From positions 248,001 to 312,000 of the forward strand of contig NZ_BHWB01000005.1 in the NCBI RefSeq assembly GCF_003865075.1: a stretch of 64,000 nt of DNA, in the 5' to 3' direction. Under the pieces are notes generated by a model, which was not told where the DNA came from, searched no databases, and saw only the letters and a list, made by a program, of their open reading frames with translations. The position numbers and the translations under genes were made by a program. This DNA comes from Bacteroides faecalis. Lineage in GTDB: Bacteria; Bacteroidota; Bacteroidia; Bacteroidales; Bacteroidaceae. Shown here one piece after another: positions 44,349 through 52,694 of this stretch (the stretch's first letter is position 1; each line of letters begins with the position of its first letter).

Positions 44349-45392
44349 TTAAAAAGTTAATACGCATTTCAAGACTTCGCCCCGTTTTACGGCTGCAAAA
44401 GCTTCCTCTATTTCTTCAATCTTGAAACGATGCGTGATAAAATCACTTGCTGAAAGTTTACCTTCTTTAATCCACTGTGACAAAGTTATCATAGCGGCTT
44501 TCTCTTCCGAACGAGTAGGCCATTGATGCATATGCAGGTCGAAGTTATAAGGCGCTTTTGATAAATCGAATGTCGGATTCTTTGTCATTACACCATATAC
44601 ACACACGTCACCGCCCATCTTTACTAAAGGCAATACGGAATTAACCACTACATCCAGACCTACTGCATCAATAACAGCATCATACGAGCGTCCTGCTGCT
44701 GCAATAAATTCAGGAGTACTAATTTCAGCCGGTGTATATCCATTGTCAGCTCCCATCTTACGAGCCACTTCCAGTTTGGAAGGAAGCATATCGACAATAT
44801 CAATCTGTCCCAGTCCGAACAGCTTACCCAGCTTTACGAAACTTAATCCTACCGGACCTGAACCCACTACCATGACTTTTTTCCCCGGAGCCAGATTGAA
44901 ATCTTTGAACGCTCCCAAAACTTCACGCCATGTACAAGAGATAACAGCTTCTTCCGGCTGCACATGTTCGGGAACTGAATTCTGAATTTCAAAGCTGTCC
45001 CAACATCCTTGTTCAGGTGTAGCCAACCCTTCTTCTTTCAAAACTTCAAAATCGTTCACTACCACATATTCGCTGAAACCACCCCAGCCACTATTTATAC
45101 CTTGAGCACCAAAATCAGAGATCAGTCCACCGATAGCACGATCACCCACTTTGAAGTTACGTACTTTCTCACCTACAGCTACTACGATTCCGGCATTTTC
45201 ATGTCCTAAAGCCAAAGGATAAGTATCTACTCCGGGAAATTTTCCGGCAATCAGTTTACTATCCGTTGCATTGCATAAAGCGACCATTTCTGTTTTCACC
45301 AAAGCCTGATAGGCATTGATAGCAGGAGTTTCCACCTGTCGTATTTCTATTTTACCGGGAGCCGGCACAATTACTGTTTTCATTGTCGTCAT
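44349..45392 (-). CDS. zinc-dependent alcohol/polyol dehydrogenase (MDR family)
   Basis: A 347-residue medium-chain dehydrogenase. It has GHENAGIVVAVGEKVRNFKVGDRAI (zinc-binding Glu region), the NAD(P)-binding VMVVGSGPVGLSFVKL and a C-terminal HRFKIEEIEEAFAAVKRGEVLKCVLTF. It lacks the usual four-cysteine structural zinc lobe in this reading: the expected GHE.A/GDRV segment is followed by few cysteines. Likely substrate is a polyol or sugar alcohol in the same pathway as the kinase and aldolase. Confidence 0.83.
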   Translation of the reverse strand: MTTMKTVIVPAPGKIEIRQVETPAINAYQALVKTEMVALCNATDSKLIAGKFPGVDTYPLALGHENAGIVVAVGEKVRNFKVGDRAIGGLISDFGAQGINSGWGGFSEYVVVNDFEVLKEEGLATPEQGCWDSFEIQNSVPEHVQPEEAVISCTWREVLGAFKDFNLAPGKKVMVVGSGPVGLSFVKLGKLFGLGQIDIVDMLPSKLEVARKMGADNGYTPAEISTPEFIAAAGRSYDAVIDAVGLDVVVNSVLPLVKMGGDVCVYGVMTKNPTFDLSKAPYNFDLHMHQWPTRSEEKAAMITLSQWIKEGKLSASDFITHRFKIEEIEEAFAAVKRGEVLKCVLTF

Positions 45393-45408
45393 TTTCAGTT
45401 ATTATCAA

Positions 45409-46926
45409 TTATAGTTTAGTTTTCGCTATCTCGTCATACATTCCACATAAAGCATGATAAGCTTCATCAAAAACAGGCATCCAAGTTTCGTACTTCTTCA
45501 CGTTCTCTGGAATCGGTTGAACTGTTTGTTCGATACGGACAAAACGGTCGATTACGGAGAAGTCTTTAAAGACTCCCGCACCGATACCTGCCAGAATAGC
45601 TGCCCCCATTGAAGTTGCTTCTTCCAGATAGTTAGGTACACGAATCTCAGCCTGATAAATATCCGCCATCATCTGACGCCAAACAGGATTCTGAGCACAT
45701 CCGCCAATAACCGTAACCTGATCAATAGGAACATGTCTACGGAAAATATTAACGATAAATCCGAGATTGAGAGTGATGCCTTCCATCACAGCACGCAACA
45801 TATCTCCATGCTTATGCCCTAATGTCAAACCAATAAATGCACCTTTGGCATCTACATTCCAACGCGGAGTACGTTCACCCAGCATATAAGGTAAGAACAA
45901 AAGCTTATTGGCTCCAATCGGAGATGAAAGTATCTGCTCGTCAATCAGTTCAAATACACTACGTCCCGACTGAGCAGCCAGTGCCTGTTCGTTTTGACAA
46001 AGTTCGTTGATCATCCAGTTGTAAGAAGATCCTGCTGCTTGCATCGTTCCCGACGGATGTAACATGCCCGGTACGACATGCGCCCAATTCATGGTACGGC
46101 GTTGTTCGTCCACAATCGGTTTTTCAACTGTAAGAGCCACCCATGAGGAAGAGCCTAAGTAGTTGTACGCACTTCCCGGAGCCACACAACCCACGCCTAC
46201 TCCGGCACAACTACCATCTCCACCACCACATATAACAGGGGTTCCTACCAATAATCCGGTCTCCTTAGCTGCTTGAACTGTAACCTCACCGATCACGTCG
46301 ATAGATGAGCGGACTTCCGGAAAGAGAGAAAGGTCAAGCTCTGCAGCTTCTATAATTTCTTCACTCCACTGCCAGCGGTTCAAATCGTATGCATTCGTAC
46401 CCGAAGCGTCCGAAGGATCAGTAGCAATAGTGCCACACAAACGGAAGTTAATATAATCCTTTGCATTCAGAACTTTGGCAGTCTGCGCAAAAACTTCCGG
46501 TTCATTACGCTTTACCCACATCAGTTTTTCGATCGAGTATGAAGCACTGATTCTATGTCCTGTAATCTCATAAAAATGAAGCGGATCAATCTTTTCAGAA
46601 AGCACAGCTTCTTCTTCCTGAGAACGCTGGTCACAATAGAGCATATGCGGACGAAGCGGAATCCCGTTTTTGTCCACGCAAAGACAGCCCATCATTTGCC
46701 CGCTAAGCGCTACTCCTGCAATATCATTGGGAGATACAAGTTCCAGAAGAGCCTGTGTCGTATCCACAATGGCTTTCCACCAATGGTGCGGATTTTGTTC
46801 CGCCCGATTGCCGGTAGCATAATCCGTAGGGTAAGCAGCTGTACGCGAAGCGATCAGTAAGCCCGATTCATCAAACAAAGTTGCTTTGTTGCCACTGGTA
46901 CCCAAGTCATGTGCTAATATATACAT
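45409..46926 (-). CDS. FGGY family carbohydrate kinase (xylulokinase-like)
   Basis: A 505-residue sugar kinase. N-terminal YILAHDLGTSGNKATLFDESG (phosphate 1 motif), GVALSGQMMGCLCVD, CGGGDGSCAGVGVGCVAPG (phosphate 2) and VIGGCAQNPVWRQMMADI (adenosine motif) follow the FGGY order. The ATG at 46926 gives the family N-terminus; a longer frame to 47088 overlaps the membrane-protein gene and looks non-coding. Xylulose, glycerol or a related substrate is possible; deoxy- or polyol sugars fit the aldolase next door. Confidence 0.85.
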   Translation of the reverse strand: MYILAHDLGTSGNKATLFDESGLLIASRTAAYPTDYATGNRAEQNPHHWWKAIVDTTQALLELVSPNDIAGVALSGQMMGCLCVDKNGIPLRPHMLYCDQRSQEEEAVLSEKIDPLHFYEITGHRISASYSIEKLMWVKRNEPEVFAQTAKVLNAKDYINFRLCGTIATDPSDASGTNAYDLNRWQWSEEIIEAAELDLSLFPEVRSSIDVIGEVTVQAAKETGLLVGTPVICGGGDGSCAGVGVGCVAPGSAYNYLGSSSWVALTVEKPIVDEQRRTMNWAHVVPGMLHPSGTMQAAGSSYNWMINELCQNEQALAAQSGRSVFELIDEQILSSPIGANKLLFLPYMLGERTPRWNVDAKGAFIGLTLGHKHGDMLRAVMEGITLNLGFIVNIFRRHVPIDQVTVIGGCAQNPVWRQMMADIYQAEIRVPNYLEEATSMGAAILAGIGAGVFKDFSVIDRFVRIEQTVQPIPENVKKYETWMPVFDEAYHALCGMYDEIAKTKL

Positions 46927-46958
46927 AATTATATTTTTCTTTATTTTAATAAATAAAA

Positions 46959-47438
46959 TTAGAGTGCGGCATTCGTATAACCGGTAAGTCCTACGAAGAT
47001 TCCTCCGACAATACCACCCAGGATAATTACTATCCAACGAGGGAATGCTTCTTTCAGCAATCCGGCACGCGTACCTTTCGGTGCACAAAGCACATCAGAC
47101 AGAACGAATCCCATCGCAATCGCCCATCCCATGTCTACCCATGGGGCACTACCACGATTACCCTGATGAATCATACTGAATTGCATTGGCAAGCCGTTTG
47201 CATCATTCAGTAGTCCAGTTGAAAAGCCGAATCCGGGTAGTTTATGATTAACTAGCCAGAAAGTACCAATGATAACGGCAGCTGCCATAAATCCGCCTAT
47301 CGGACCGAAGTCTTTCACCAGTTTAGGCCAGCTCATCAATACAGTGAATGTTACGGCAAAAGCGCCGAAAATAGAGGTGATGATTCCTGCATGATACATG
47401 CCGAACCATTCGTTATAGGTTTGTAACCATTCGCTCAT
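46959..47438 (-). CDS. small membrane protein, putative transporter subunit
   Basis: A 159-residue protein with about four hydrophobic helices and a GxxGGF/WVDMGWAIAMGF pattern. It and the next gene resemble the pair of proteins annotated as a putative Lin0368-family glycerol transporter subunit in some databases (from memory, not searched). Such pairs lie next to FGGY kinases. I infer it forms the uptake channel for the sugar or polyol of this locus. Confidence 0.6.
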   Translation of the reverse strand: MSEWLQTYNEWFGMYHAGIITSIFGAFAVTFTVLMSWPKLVKDFGPIGGFMAAAVIIGTFWLVNHKLPGFGFSTGLLNDANGLPMQFSMIHQGNRGSAPWVDMGWAIAMGFVLSDVLCAPKGTRAGLLKEAFPRWIVIILGGIVGGIFVGLTGYTNAAL

Positions 47439-47451
47439 TGTTCTTTCCTCC

Positions 47452-47823
47452 TTAATTTATCTTTCGGGCACAATCGCACGAACGGATTTTCCACACTAAT
47501 ACTCCCGCCAAGGCCCCTCCTATCAAACAGCAGATTAATGTTGGCAGAGCATACAGGAAATTGGAAATATCACCTTGAAAACGGACAATTCCCCATGCTA
47601 TACCGGCAGAGCCGATACACCATCCCTGATCCAGCCAGATTTTTCCCGGAGGATTCAGTATAGCACCATTATAATGGTTCATATACCACATGATACCGAT
47701 AATCAGCGTCGCTGCTATCCATCCCCCCATCAGGCCATAGGATTTCCAAAGTTCCGGCCATATACCGAATGCGAACCCGCCACAAATGGCAGCTCCTGCA
47801 AACGTCGATAAATATTTTTTCAT
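47452..47823 (-). CDS. small membrane protein, second putative transporter subunit
   Basis: A 123-residue protein with four hydrophobic helices, with WIAATLIIGIMWYMNHYNG and LDQGWCIGSAGIAWG resembling the 159-residue protein 13 bases downstream (GPIGGFMAAAVIIGTFWLVNH, MGWAIAMGF). The two are probably paralogues forming a heteromer. Its C-terminus has Cys residues (SCDCARK). Confidence 0.6.
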   Translation of the reverse strand: MKKYLSTFAGAAICGGFAFGIWPELWKSYGLMGGWIAATLIIGIMWYMNHYNGAILNPPGKIWLDQGWCIGSAGIAWGIVRFQGDISNFLYALPTLICCLIGGALAGVLVWKIRSCDCARKIN

Positions 47824-47860
47824 TTTAATTACGTGTTTTCCGGTTTGTGACTATTCTATG

Positions 47861-48949
47861 TTATTCTAATGCTAGTTTAGCCAATGTAAAGGGTTTGTCA
47901 TGTTTAGTATTCACTTTGTCCGGTCCGGTCACAAGATCAAAACATGATACGATCATCTGACCGTTCCACATAATCGGTTCACCCGGTTGATCCAATTCTC
48001 CCTTACTACCATCGCTATCAGGACTTTGAGCAATACGTTGAATATTACCCTCTTTGTCTACACGAGCAACAGCATTTGCAGAGAAATCTGCAACCCAGAT
48101 ATTTCCTTTGTCGTCCATACACATACCGTCTGTCGTACGTAATTGTGTGGTATCTTGTGCCCATACATCGTTACTAAGAACTTTTCCCTCTGCATCCATT
48201 TTGATACGATGAATTGCTCCGTCACCAAAGTTTCCTACATACAAATCTCCCGCTTCATCAAAAACAATTCCGTCCAGTCCGTACTGTACTTCGGGATTTT
48301 GAGTAACTACTGCCGTAATCAAATTCTTATCTTCGCTTGTATTGGTCACTACGATATCGCGATCGTTCATATCAAAGCAATACACTCCACTGACCAGCAA
48401 ACCAGACGGATCTTTAATCTGTGATAGAGAACTTTGAGTAACGTACAACTTTCCATTACGGATACGAATACCATTAGGATGTTCCATGCCGGAAGCCACT
48501 GTAATGGTTTCCACCAACCGATCATTGTCAAACTTCAAACGAAGAATTCGTCCTTTGTTTTTAGCTTTTTCTGCTCCACTCCAACCTTGGTTATCACAAA
48601 TAAATAAGTCTCCTTCTTCATTAAAAGCAATTCCCATCGGAGAAGCCCATCCGGTTTCTTCCAAAACAGGCACATCCAGCCATTTTGAGATTTTACCGTC
48701 TTTAGTAATACGCATCAGACAAGCTGGTTGAGTAATATCGGCAAAATTCGGACATGCCAAAATTAAATCCCCATTAGGAGCAATTGCCATACCATCCGGT
48801 GTAGGACAATAATCCGGCAGTTTCATAAATAATTCACTCTCCTGAGGAAGGCTTTCCGCCACTTTGTTGTTTTTCGGAGAAGTACATTGAATGCAGGTCG
48901 TCCCAATCAACGAAGCCGCGACAAAAGAAAATAAATAATTCTTTTTCAT
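47861..48949 (-). CDS. SMP-30/gluconolactonase-like lipoprotein
   Basis: A 362-residue exported propeller protein with a lipobox (GTTCIQC, Cys about 21), DGMAIAPNGDLILACPNFAD, GIAFNEEGDLFICDNQGW and GDLYVGNFGDGAIHRI, the NHL/SMP-30 pattern. It may open a lactone or bind a sugar acid. The ATG at 48949 is chosen: the -7 box of the promoter lies at 49002-49009, inside the longer frame. It heads the cytochrome/sugar locus. Confidence 0.77.
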   Translation of the reverse strand: MKKNYLFSFVAASLIGTTCIQCTSPKNNKVAESLPQESELFMKLPDYCPTPDGMAIAPNGDLILACPNFADITQPACLMRITKDGKISKWLDVPVLEETGWASPMGIAFNEEGDLFICDNQGWSGAEKAKNKGRILRLKFDNDRLVETITVASGMEHPNGIRIRNGKLYVTQSSLSQIKDPSGLLVSGVYCFDMNDRDIVVTNTSEDKNLITAVVTQNPEVQYGLDGIVFDEAGDLYVGNFGDGAIHRIKMDAEGKVLSNDVWAQDTTQLRTTDGMCMDDKGNIWVADFSANAVARVDKEGNIQRIAQSPDSDGSKGELDQPGEPIMWNGQMIVSCFDLVTGPDKVNTKHDKPFTLAKLALE

Positions 48950-49001
48950 GGTTAGTAAATACAAATGTTTATGTTTAAAATTTGGTCTGTTAGTTCGTTT
49001 G

Positions 49002-49009
49002 CAAACATA
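49002..49009 (-). promoter_or_regulatory. -7 box in front of the SMP-30-like gene and locus
   Basis: TATGTTTG on the minus strand. The -33 element is not clear. This is the probable promoter of the eleven-gene locus. Confidence 0.5.
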
Positions 49010-49305
49010 ACGCAATTTATCGATGAAATGGGAAAACTATTATTCAATAAAGGAAAAAATTGATTCAAAACCACATAAAATCAGAATAAATCTGATATAA
49101 AAAGTTAATTTACCCCTTAAAGAGTAACATTTCTCTTTTCTAATTAATTTATCAATGGAAGCCTTACATTCCATGTAAATTTCATCATTATTGAAACGAT
49201 CAAAAAGTTCAATACCACTAAAAACACGACAGTTATTTAAAGCCCTATGGGAATGAATCAAAAAGCTAAATCTAACATCTCGATTCACGATCACTATTTC
49301 GTCCC

Positions 49306-49392
49306 ACAACTGTTTCCGTTTCGTTCCATAACTGTGGAACGAAACGGAAACAGATATGGAACCAAAAGATAACAACTGTGGAACGAATAAGA
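49306..49392. repeat. palindromic dispersed repeat, copy B
   Basis: A perfect 17-bp inverted repeat (49312-49328 and 49335-49351, six-base loop) and a 35-base stretch nearly identical to copy A at 15225-15260. Confidence 0.7.
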
Positions 49393-49539
49393 ATAACTAT
49401 AAAATTAATATAGAATATACATTAGTTTAAATTAGAGTATATATACGACTTACTGTGTGATAAGATACATTCATCTCCCCCTTTCTTCATTGCTTCCGGC
49501 TATTTTTAAGCAAAAAAGAACATTTTCTCTAAAAAAGTT

Positions 49540-49569
49540 TTTGTAATATCAGAGTTAATCGTATTTTTG
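49540..49569 (+). promoter_or_regulatory. promoter of the zapB-like/zapA/rny cluster
   Basis: TTTG (49540-49543), 18 bases, TATTTTTG (49562-49569). It precedes the ATG at 49590 by 20 bases. Confidence 0.65.
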
Positions 49570-49589
49570 TGTACAATTTTGGTGTAGTG

Positions 49590-49882
49590 ATGACAGAAGA
49601 AGATAAAAAGTTATTGAGTACCTTTGAAACGCAGCTACGGCATTTGATTTTTTGCATAATGAAATCAAACGTGAAAATGCCGAGTTGAAAAGACTTCTTG
49701 AGATTGAAAGACTGAAGAACGAGAAGATACAAGCTCAGTATGATGAATTAGAAGTCAGCTATACAAACCTAAAAACAGCTACGGCAATCAGCCTTAACGG
49801 CAGTGACGTGAAAGAGACGAAACTGCGATTGTCAAAATTAGTGCGTGAAGTCGATAAATGCATCGCTTTATTAAATGAATAA
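49590..49882 (+). pseudogene. ZapB-like coiled-coil protein, frameshifted at a T run
   Basis: The frame from 49590 (MTEEDKKLLSTFETQLRHLIF) leads into a T6 run at 49648-49653. Beyond it the coding frame shifts by one: HNEIKRENAELKRLLEIERL to REVDKCIALLNE, the coiled coil. One more T would join both halves into a continuous small protein, 97 residues long, typical of the gene before zapA in Bacteroides. So it is either a real frameshift or a missed T in the assembly. A shorter frame from 49652 keeps the second half only. It probably works with ZapA at the division ring. Confidence 0.6.
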
Positions 49883-49895
49883 ATAAGTAAGATGT

Positions 49896-50186
49896 ATGAA
49901 CGATAAAATAAAGATAAACCTGCAAATAGCAGATTCTAACTATCCGCTTACTATCAACCGAGAGGAAGAAGAAATGGTACGGGAAGCTGCTAAACAGGTA
50001 AACATCAGGCTTAATGCGTACCGGGGATATTATAAGAATCTTGAACCGGAAAAGATTATTGCCATGGTGGCCTATCAGTTTTCGTTGGAGAAACTGCAAT
50101 TGAAGCAACGTAATGATACTAGTCCGTTTACGGAAAAGGTCCAAGAACTAAATGAATTGCTGGAAAATTATTTCAAAGAGGAATAA
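49896..50186 (+). CDS. zapA: cell division protein ZapA
   Basis: A 96-residue ZapA-type protein: IKINLQIADSNYPLTINREEEEMVREAAKQVN and a C-terminal helix (IIAMVAYQFSLEKLQL...). It binds FtsZ and stabilises the Z ring. It lies 13 bases after the zapB-like gene and 119 bases before rny. Confidence 0.85.
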   Translation: MNDKIKINLQIADSNYPLTINREEEEMVREAAKQVNIRLNAYRGYYKNLEPEKIIAMVAYQFSLEKLQLKQRNDTSPFTEKVQELNELLENYFKEE

Positions 50187-50228
50187 GAAATCCCAGTCGT
50201 TCGCTGATAAGAGAAAACAACCACGCAC

Positions 50229-50278
50229 TGCACAATATCCGAACATTCTATTGTTCTGGTATTTGGCGGTGCATTTTT
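50229..50278 (+). terminator. strong hairpin between zapA and rny
   Basis: AATATCCGAACA (50234-50245) pairs with TGTTCTGGTATT (50252-50263), closed by TGCAC/GTGCA and followed by a T run. It could terminate zapA or be part of a small RNA. Confidence 0.6.
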
Positions 50279-50305
50279 ATTTATATACTTAAATTATAAT
50301 GTAGA

Positions 50306-51841
50306 ATGATAGCAACAATATCAACAGCAATTGCTTGCTTCATCGTAGGAGGAGTCCTGTCGTATGTATTGTTTAGATACGGTTTAAAATCCAAATACGA
50401 TAATGTCCTGAAAGAAGCAGAGACAGAAGCGGAAGTAATTAAGAAAAACAAATTACTGGAAGTGAAGGAGAAGTTCCTGAACAAGAAAGCTGATTTGGAA
50501 AAGGAAGTGGCATTGCGTAACCAGAAGATTCAACAAGCTGAAAACAAGTTGAAACAGCGTGAAATGGTCCTCAGTCAGCGCCAGGAAGAGATTCAACGTA
50601 AAAAAATGGAAGCGGAAGCCGTAAAGGAAAACCTGGAAGCTCAGCTTGTCATAGTAGATAAGAAAAAGGAAGAACTGGATAAACTGCAACATCAGGAAAT
50701 CGAGAAATTGGAAACTATTTCCGGTTTGTCTGCTGAAGAAGCTAAAGAACGCTTGGTAGAGTCGCTGAAAGAGGAGGCCAAAACTCAGGCACAGTCGTAC
50801 ATCAACGATATAATGGATGATGCAAAACTGACTGCCAGCAAGGAAGCTAAACGTATTGTGATTCAGTCCATCCAACGAGTAGCTACTGAAACTGCTATTG
50901 AGAACTCGGTAACTGTATTCCATATTGAATCGGATGAAATCAAAGGACGTATTATCGGTCGTGAGGGACGCAATATTCGTGCGTTGGAAGCTGCTACAGG
51001 TGTTGAGATCGTAGTAGACGATACTCCGGAAGCTATCGTACTTTCTGCCTTTGACCCAGTTCGTCGTGAAGTTGCCCGCCTGGCACTCCATCAGCTTGTG
51101 ACTGACGGACGTATCCATCCGGCACGTATCGAAGAGGTAGTTGCCAAAGTGCGTAAACAAGTGGAAGAAGAAATCATTGAAACAGGTAAACGTACGACAA
51201 TCGACTTGGGTATCCATGGTTTGCATCCTGAATTGATCCGTATCATTGGTAAGATGAAATATCGTTCTTCTTATGGTCAGAACCTACTGCAACATGCTCG
51301 TGAAACAGCCAATCTCTGTGCTGTTATGGCATCTGAACTAGGGCTGAATCCGAAAAAAGCAAAACGCGCCGGACTATTGCACGATATTGGTAAAGTGCCT
51401 GATGAAGAACCGGAATTGCCACACGCATTGCTGGGTATGAAATTGGCTGAGAAGTATAAAGAAAAACCGGATATTTGTAATGCAATCGGTGCTCACCATG
51501 ATGAAACAGAAATGACTAGCTTGTTAGCTCCTATCGTACAGGTATGTGATGCTATCTCCGGTGCTCGTCCGGGTGCTCGTCGTGAAATTGTAGAAGCATA
51601 CATCAAACGTTTGAATGATCTGGAACAATTGGCTATGTCATATACAGGTGTAACCAAGACTTATGCTATCCAAGCTGGACGCGAACTTCGTGTAATCGTT
51701 GGTGCTGACAAGATCGACGATAAGCAAACAGAAAGCTTATCCGGTGAAATCGCTAAGAAAATCCAGGATGAAATGACTTATCCGGGACAAGTGAAGATCA
51801 CCGTAATTCGTGAGACACGTGCGGTAAGCTTCGCTAAATAA
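50306..51841 (+). CDS. rny: ribonuclease Y
   Basis: A 511-residue membrane-anchored endonuclease that starts mRNA decay. Order: N-terminal transmembrane helix (about 3-24), long coiled coil (about 40-190), KH domain with [20 protein letters not shown] (about 213), and HD domain with [30 protein letters not shown] and AHHDETE. The length is the family norm. A terminator follows at 51866. Confidence 0.95.
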   Translation: MIATISTAIACFIVGGVLSYVLFRYGLKSKYDNVLKEAETEAEVIKKNKLLEVKEKFLNKKADLEKEVALRNQKIQQAENKLKQREMVLSQRQEEIQRKKMEAEAVKENLEAQLVIVDKKKEELDKLQHQEIEKLETISGLSAEEAKERLVESLKEEAKTQAQSYINDIMDDAKLTASKEAKRIVIQSIQRVATETAIENSVTVFHIESDEIKGRIIGREGRNIRALEAATGVEIVVDDTPEAIVLSAFDPVRREVARLALHQLVTDGRIHPARIEEVVAKVRKQVEEEIIETGKRTTIDLGIHGLHPELIRIIGKMKYRSSYGQNLLQHARETANLCAVMASELGLNPKKAKRAGLLHDIGKVPDEEPELPHALLGMKLAEKYKEKPDICNAIGAHHDETEMTSLLAPIVQVCDAISGARPGARREIVEAYIKRLNDLEQLAMSYTGVTKTYAIQAGRELRVIVGADKIDDKQTESLSGEIAKKIQDEMTYPGQVKITVIRETRAVSFAK

Positions 51842-51865
51842 AAACATTCAAAAGAAGATTCATAC

Positions 51866-51891
51866 AAGGGCGAAGGAATTCGCCCTTTTTT
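51866..51891 (+). terminator. terminator of rny
   Basis: AAGGGCGAA pairs with TTCGCCCTT across a four-base loop, followed by a T run. Confidence 0.85.
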
Positions 51892-51929
51892 AATATCTGG
51901 TCCTATCGTTAAATATACTAGTATTACTC

Positions 51930-52694
51930 ATGAAAAAGTATCAATTTGAAGTCTGTGCCAACTCAATAGAAAGCTGTTTGGCTGCACAAGCCGGCGGAGC
52001 TGACCGGGTAGAGCTATGCGCCGGTATTCCTGAAGGAGGAACAACTCCTTCTTATGGAGAAATCTTCGTTGCACGTGAATTACTGACAACAACTCGTCTA
52101 CATGTTATTATCCGCCCTCGGGGAGGAGACTTTCTTTATTCTCCCATTGAAATAAAAACGATGTTAACGGATATAGAGATGGCTGGAAAGATAGGAGCAG
52201 ATGGAGTTGTATTTGGTTGTTTAACGGCTGAGGGAGAAATCGATCTTCCGGCAATGAAACAATTAATGCAAGCTTCCAAAGGATTATCTGTCACCTTTCA
52301 CCGCGCCTTTGATGTATGTCGTAACTCCCAGAAAGCTTTAGAACAAATAATAGAATTAGGTTGTAATCGCATCTTAACCTCAGGACAACAACCTACAGCT
52401 GAACTTGGTATTCCTCTCCTCAAAGAACTACAGATACAAGCAGCAGGAAGAATCATTTTACTTGCGGGATGTGGAGTAAATGAGAAGAATATTTCCCATA
52501 TTGCTCAAGAAACTGGAATTGAAGAATTCCACTTTTCAGCCCGCGAAACGATCAAAAGTGATATGAACTATAAAAATGAATCAGTATCTATGGGCGGCAC
52601 TGTACATATCGACGAATACGAACGAAATGTAACGACCGCCCGAAGAGTTACGGATACGATTCAAACCTTATTCAAGTCTATAGATAAGGAATAA
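51930..52694 (+). CDS. cutC: copper homeostasis protein CutC family
   Basis: A 254-residue TIM-barrel protein. The family motifs QFEVCANSIESCLAAQAGGADRVELC, GGTTPSYG, VIIRPRGGDFLYS and FHRAFDV are all present. Named for copper tolerance, but its true role is not settled. It overlaps the 3' end of oadB by 17 bases in convergent orientation. Confidence 0.88.
   Translation: MKKYQFEVCANSIESCLAAQAGGADRVELCAGIPEGGTTPSYGEIFVARELLTTTRLHVIIRPRGGDFLYSPIEIKTMLTDIEMAGKIGADGVVFGCLTAEGEIDLPAMKQLMQASKGLSVTFHRAFDVCRNSQKALEQIIELGCNRILTSGQQPTAELGIPLLKELQIQAAGRIILLAGCGVNEKNISHIAQETGIEEFHFSARETIKSDMNYKNESVSMGGTVHIDEYERNVTTARRVTDTIQTLFKSIDKE

Larger units (their letters stand above)
48950..49589. other. intergenic region with palindromic repeat
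   Basis: About 640 bases. Promoter at 49002-49009, an A/T-rich stretch with a doubtful 111-residue minus-strand frame (49040-49375), the palindromic repeat copy B (49306-49392) and the zapB-like promoter near 49562. I see no reliable gene. Confidence 0.5.

Noticed and set aside
49040..49375. 111-codon minus-strand frame upstream of the SMP-30-like gene
   Set aside because: It runs through the palindromic repeat and the N-terminal part is repeat-derived. Its later part looks somewhat coding, so it is left undecided and not listed as a gene.
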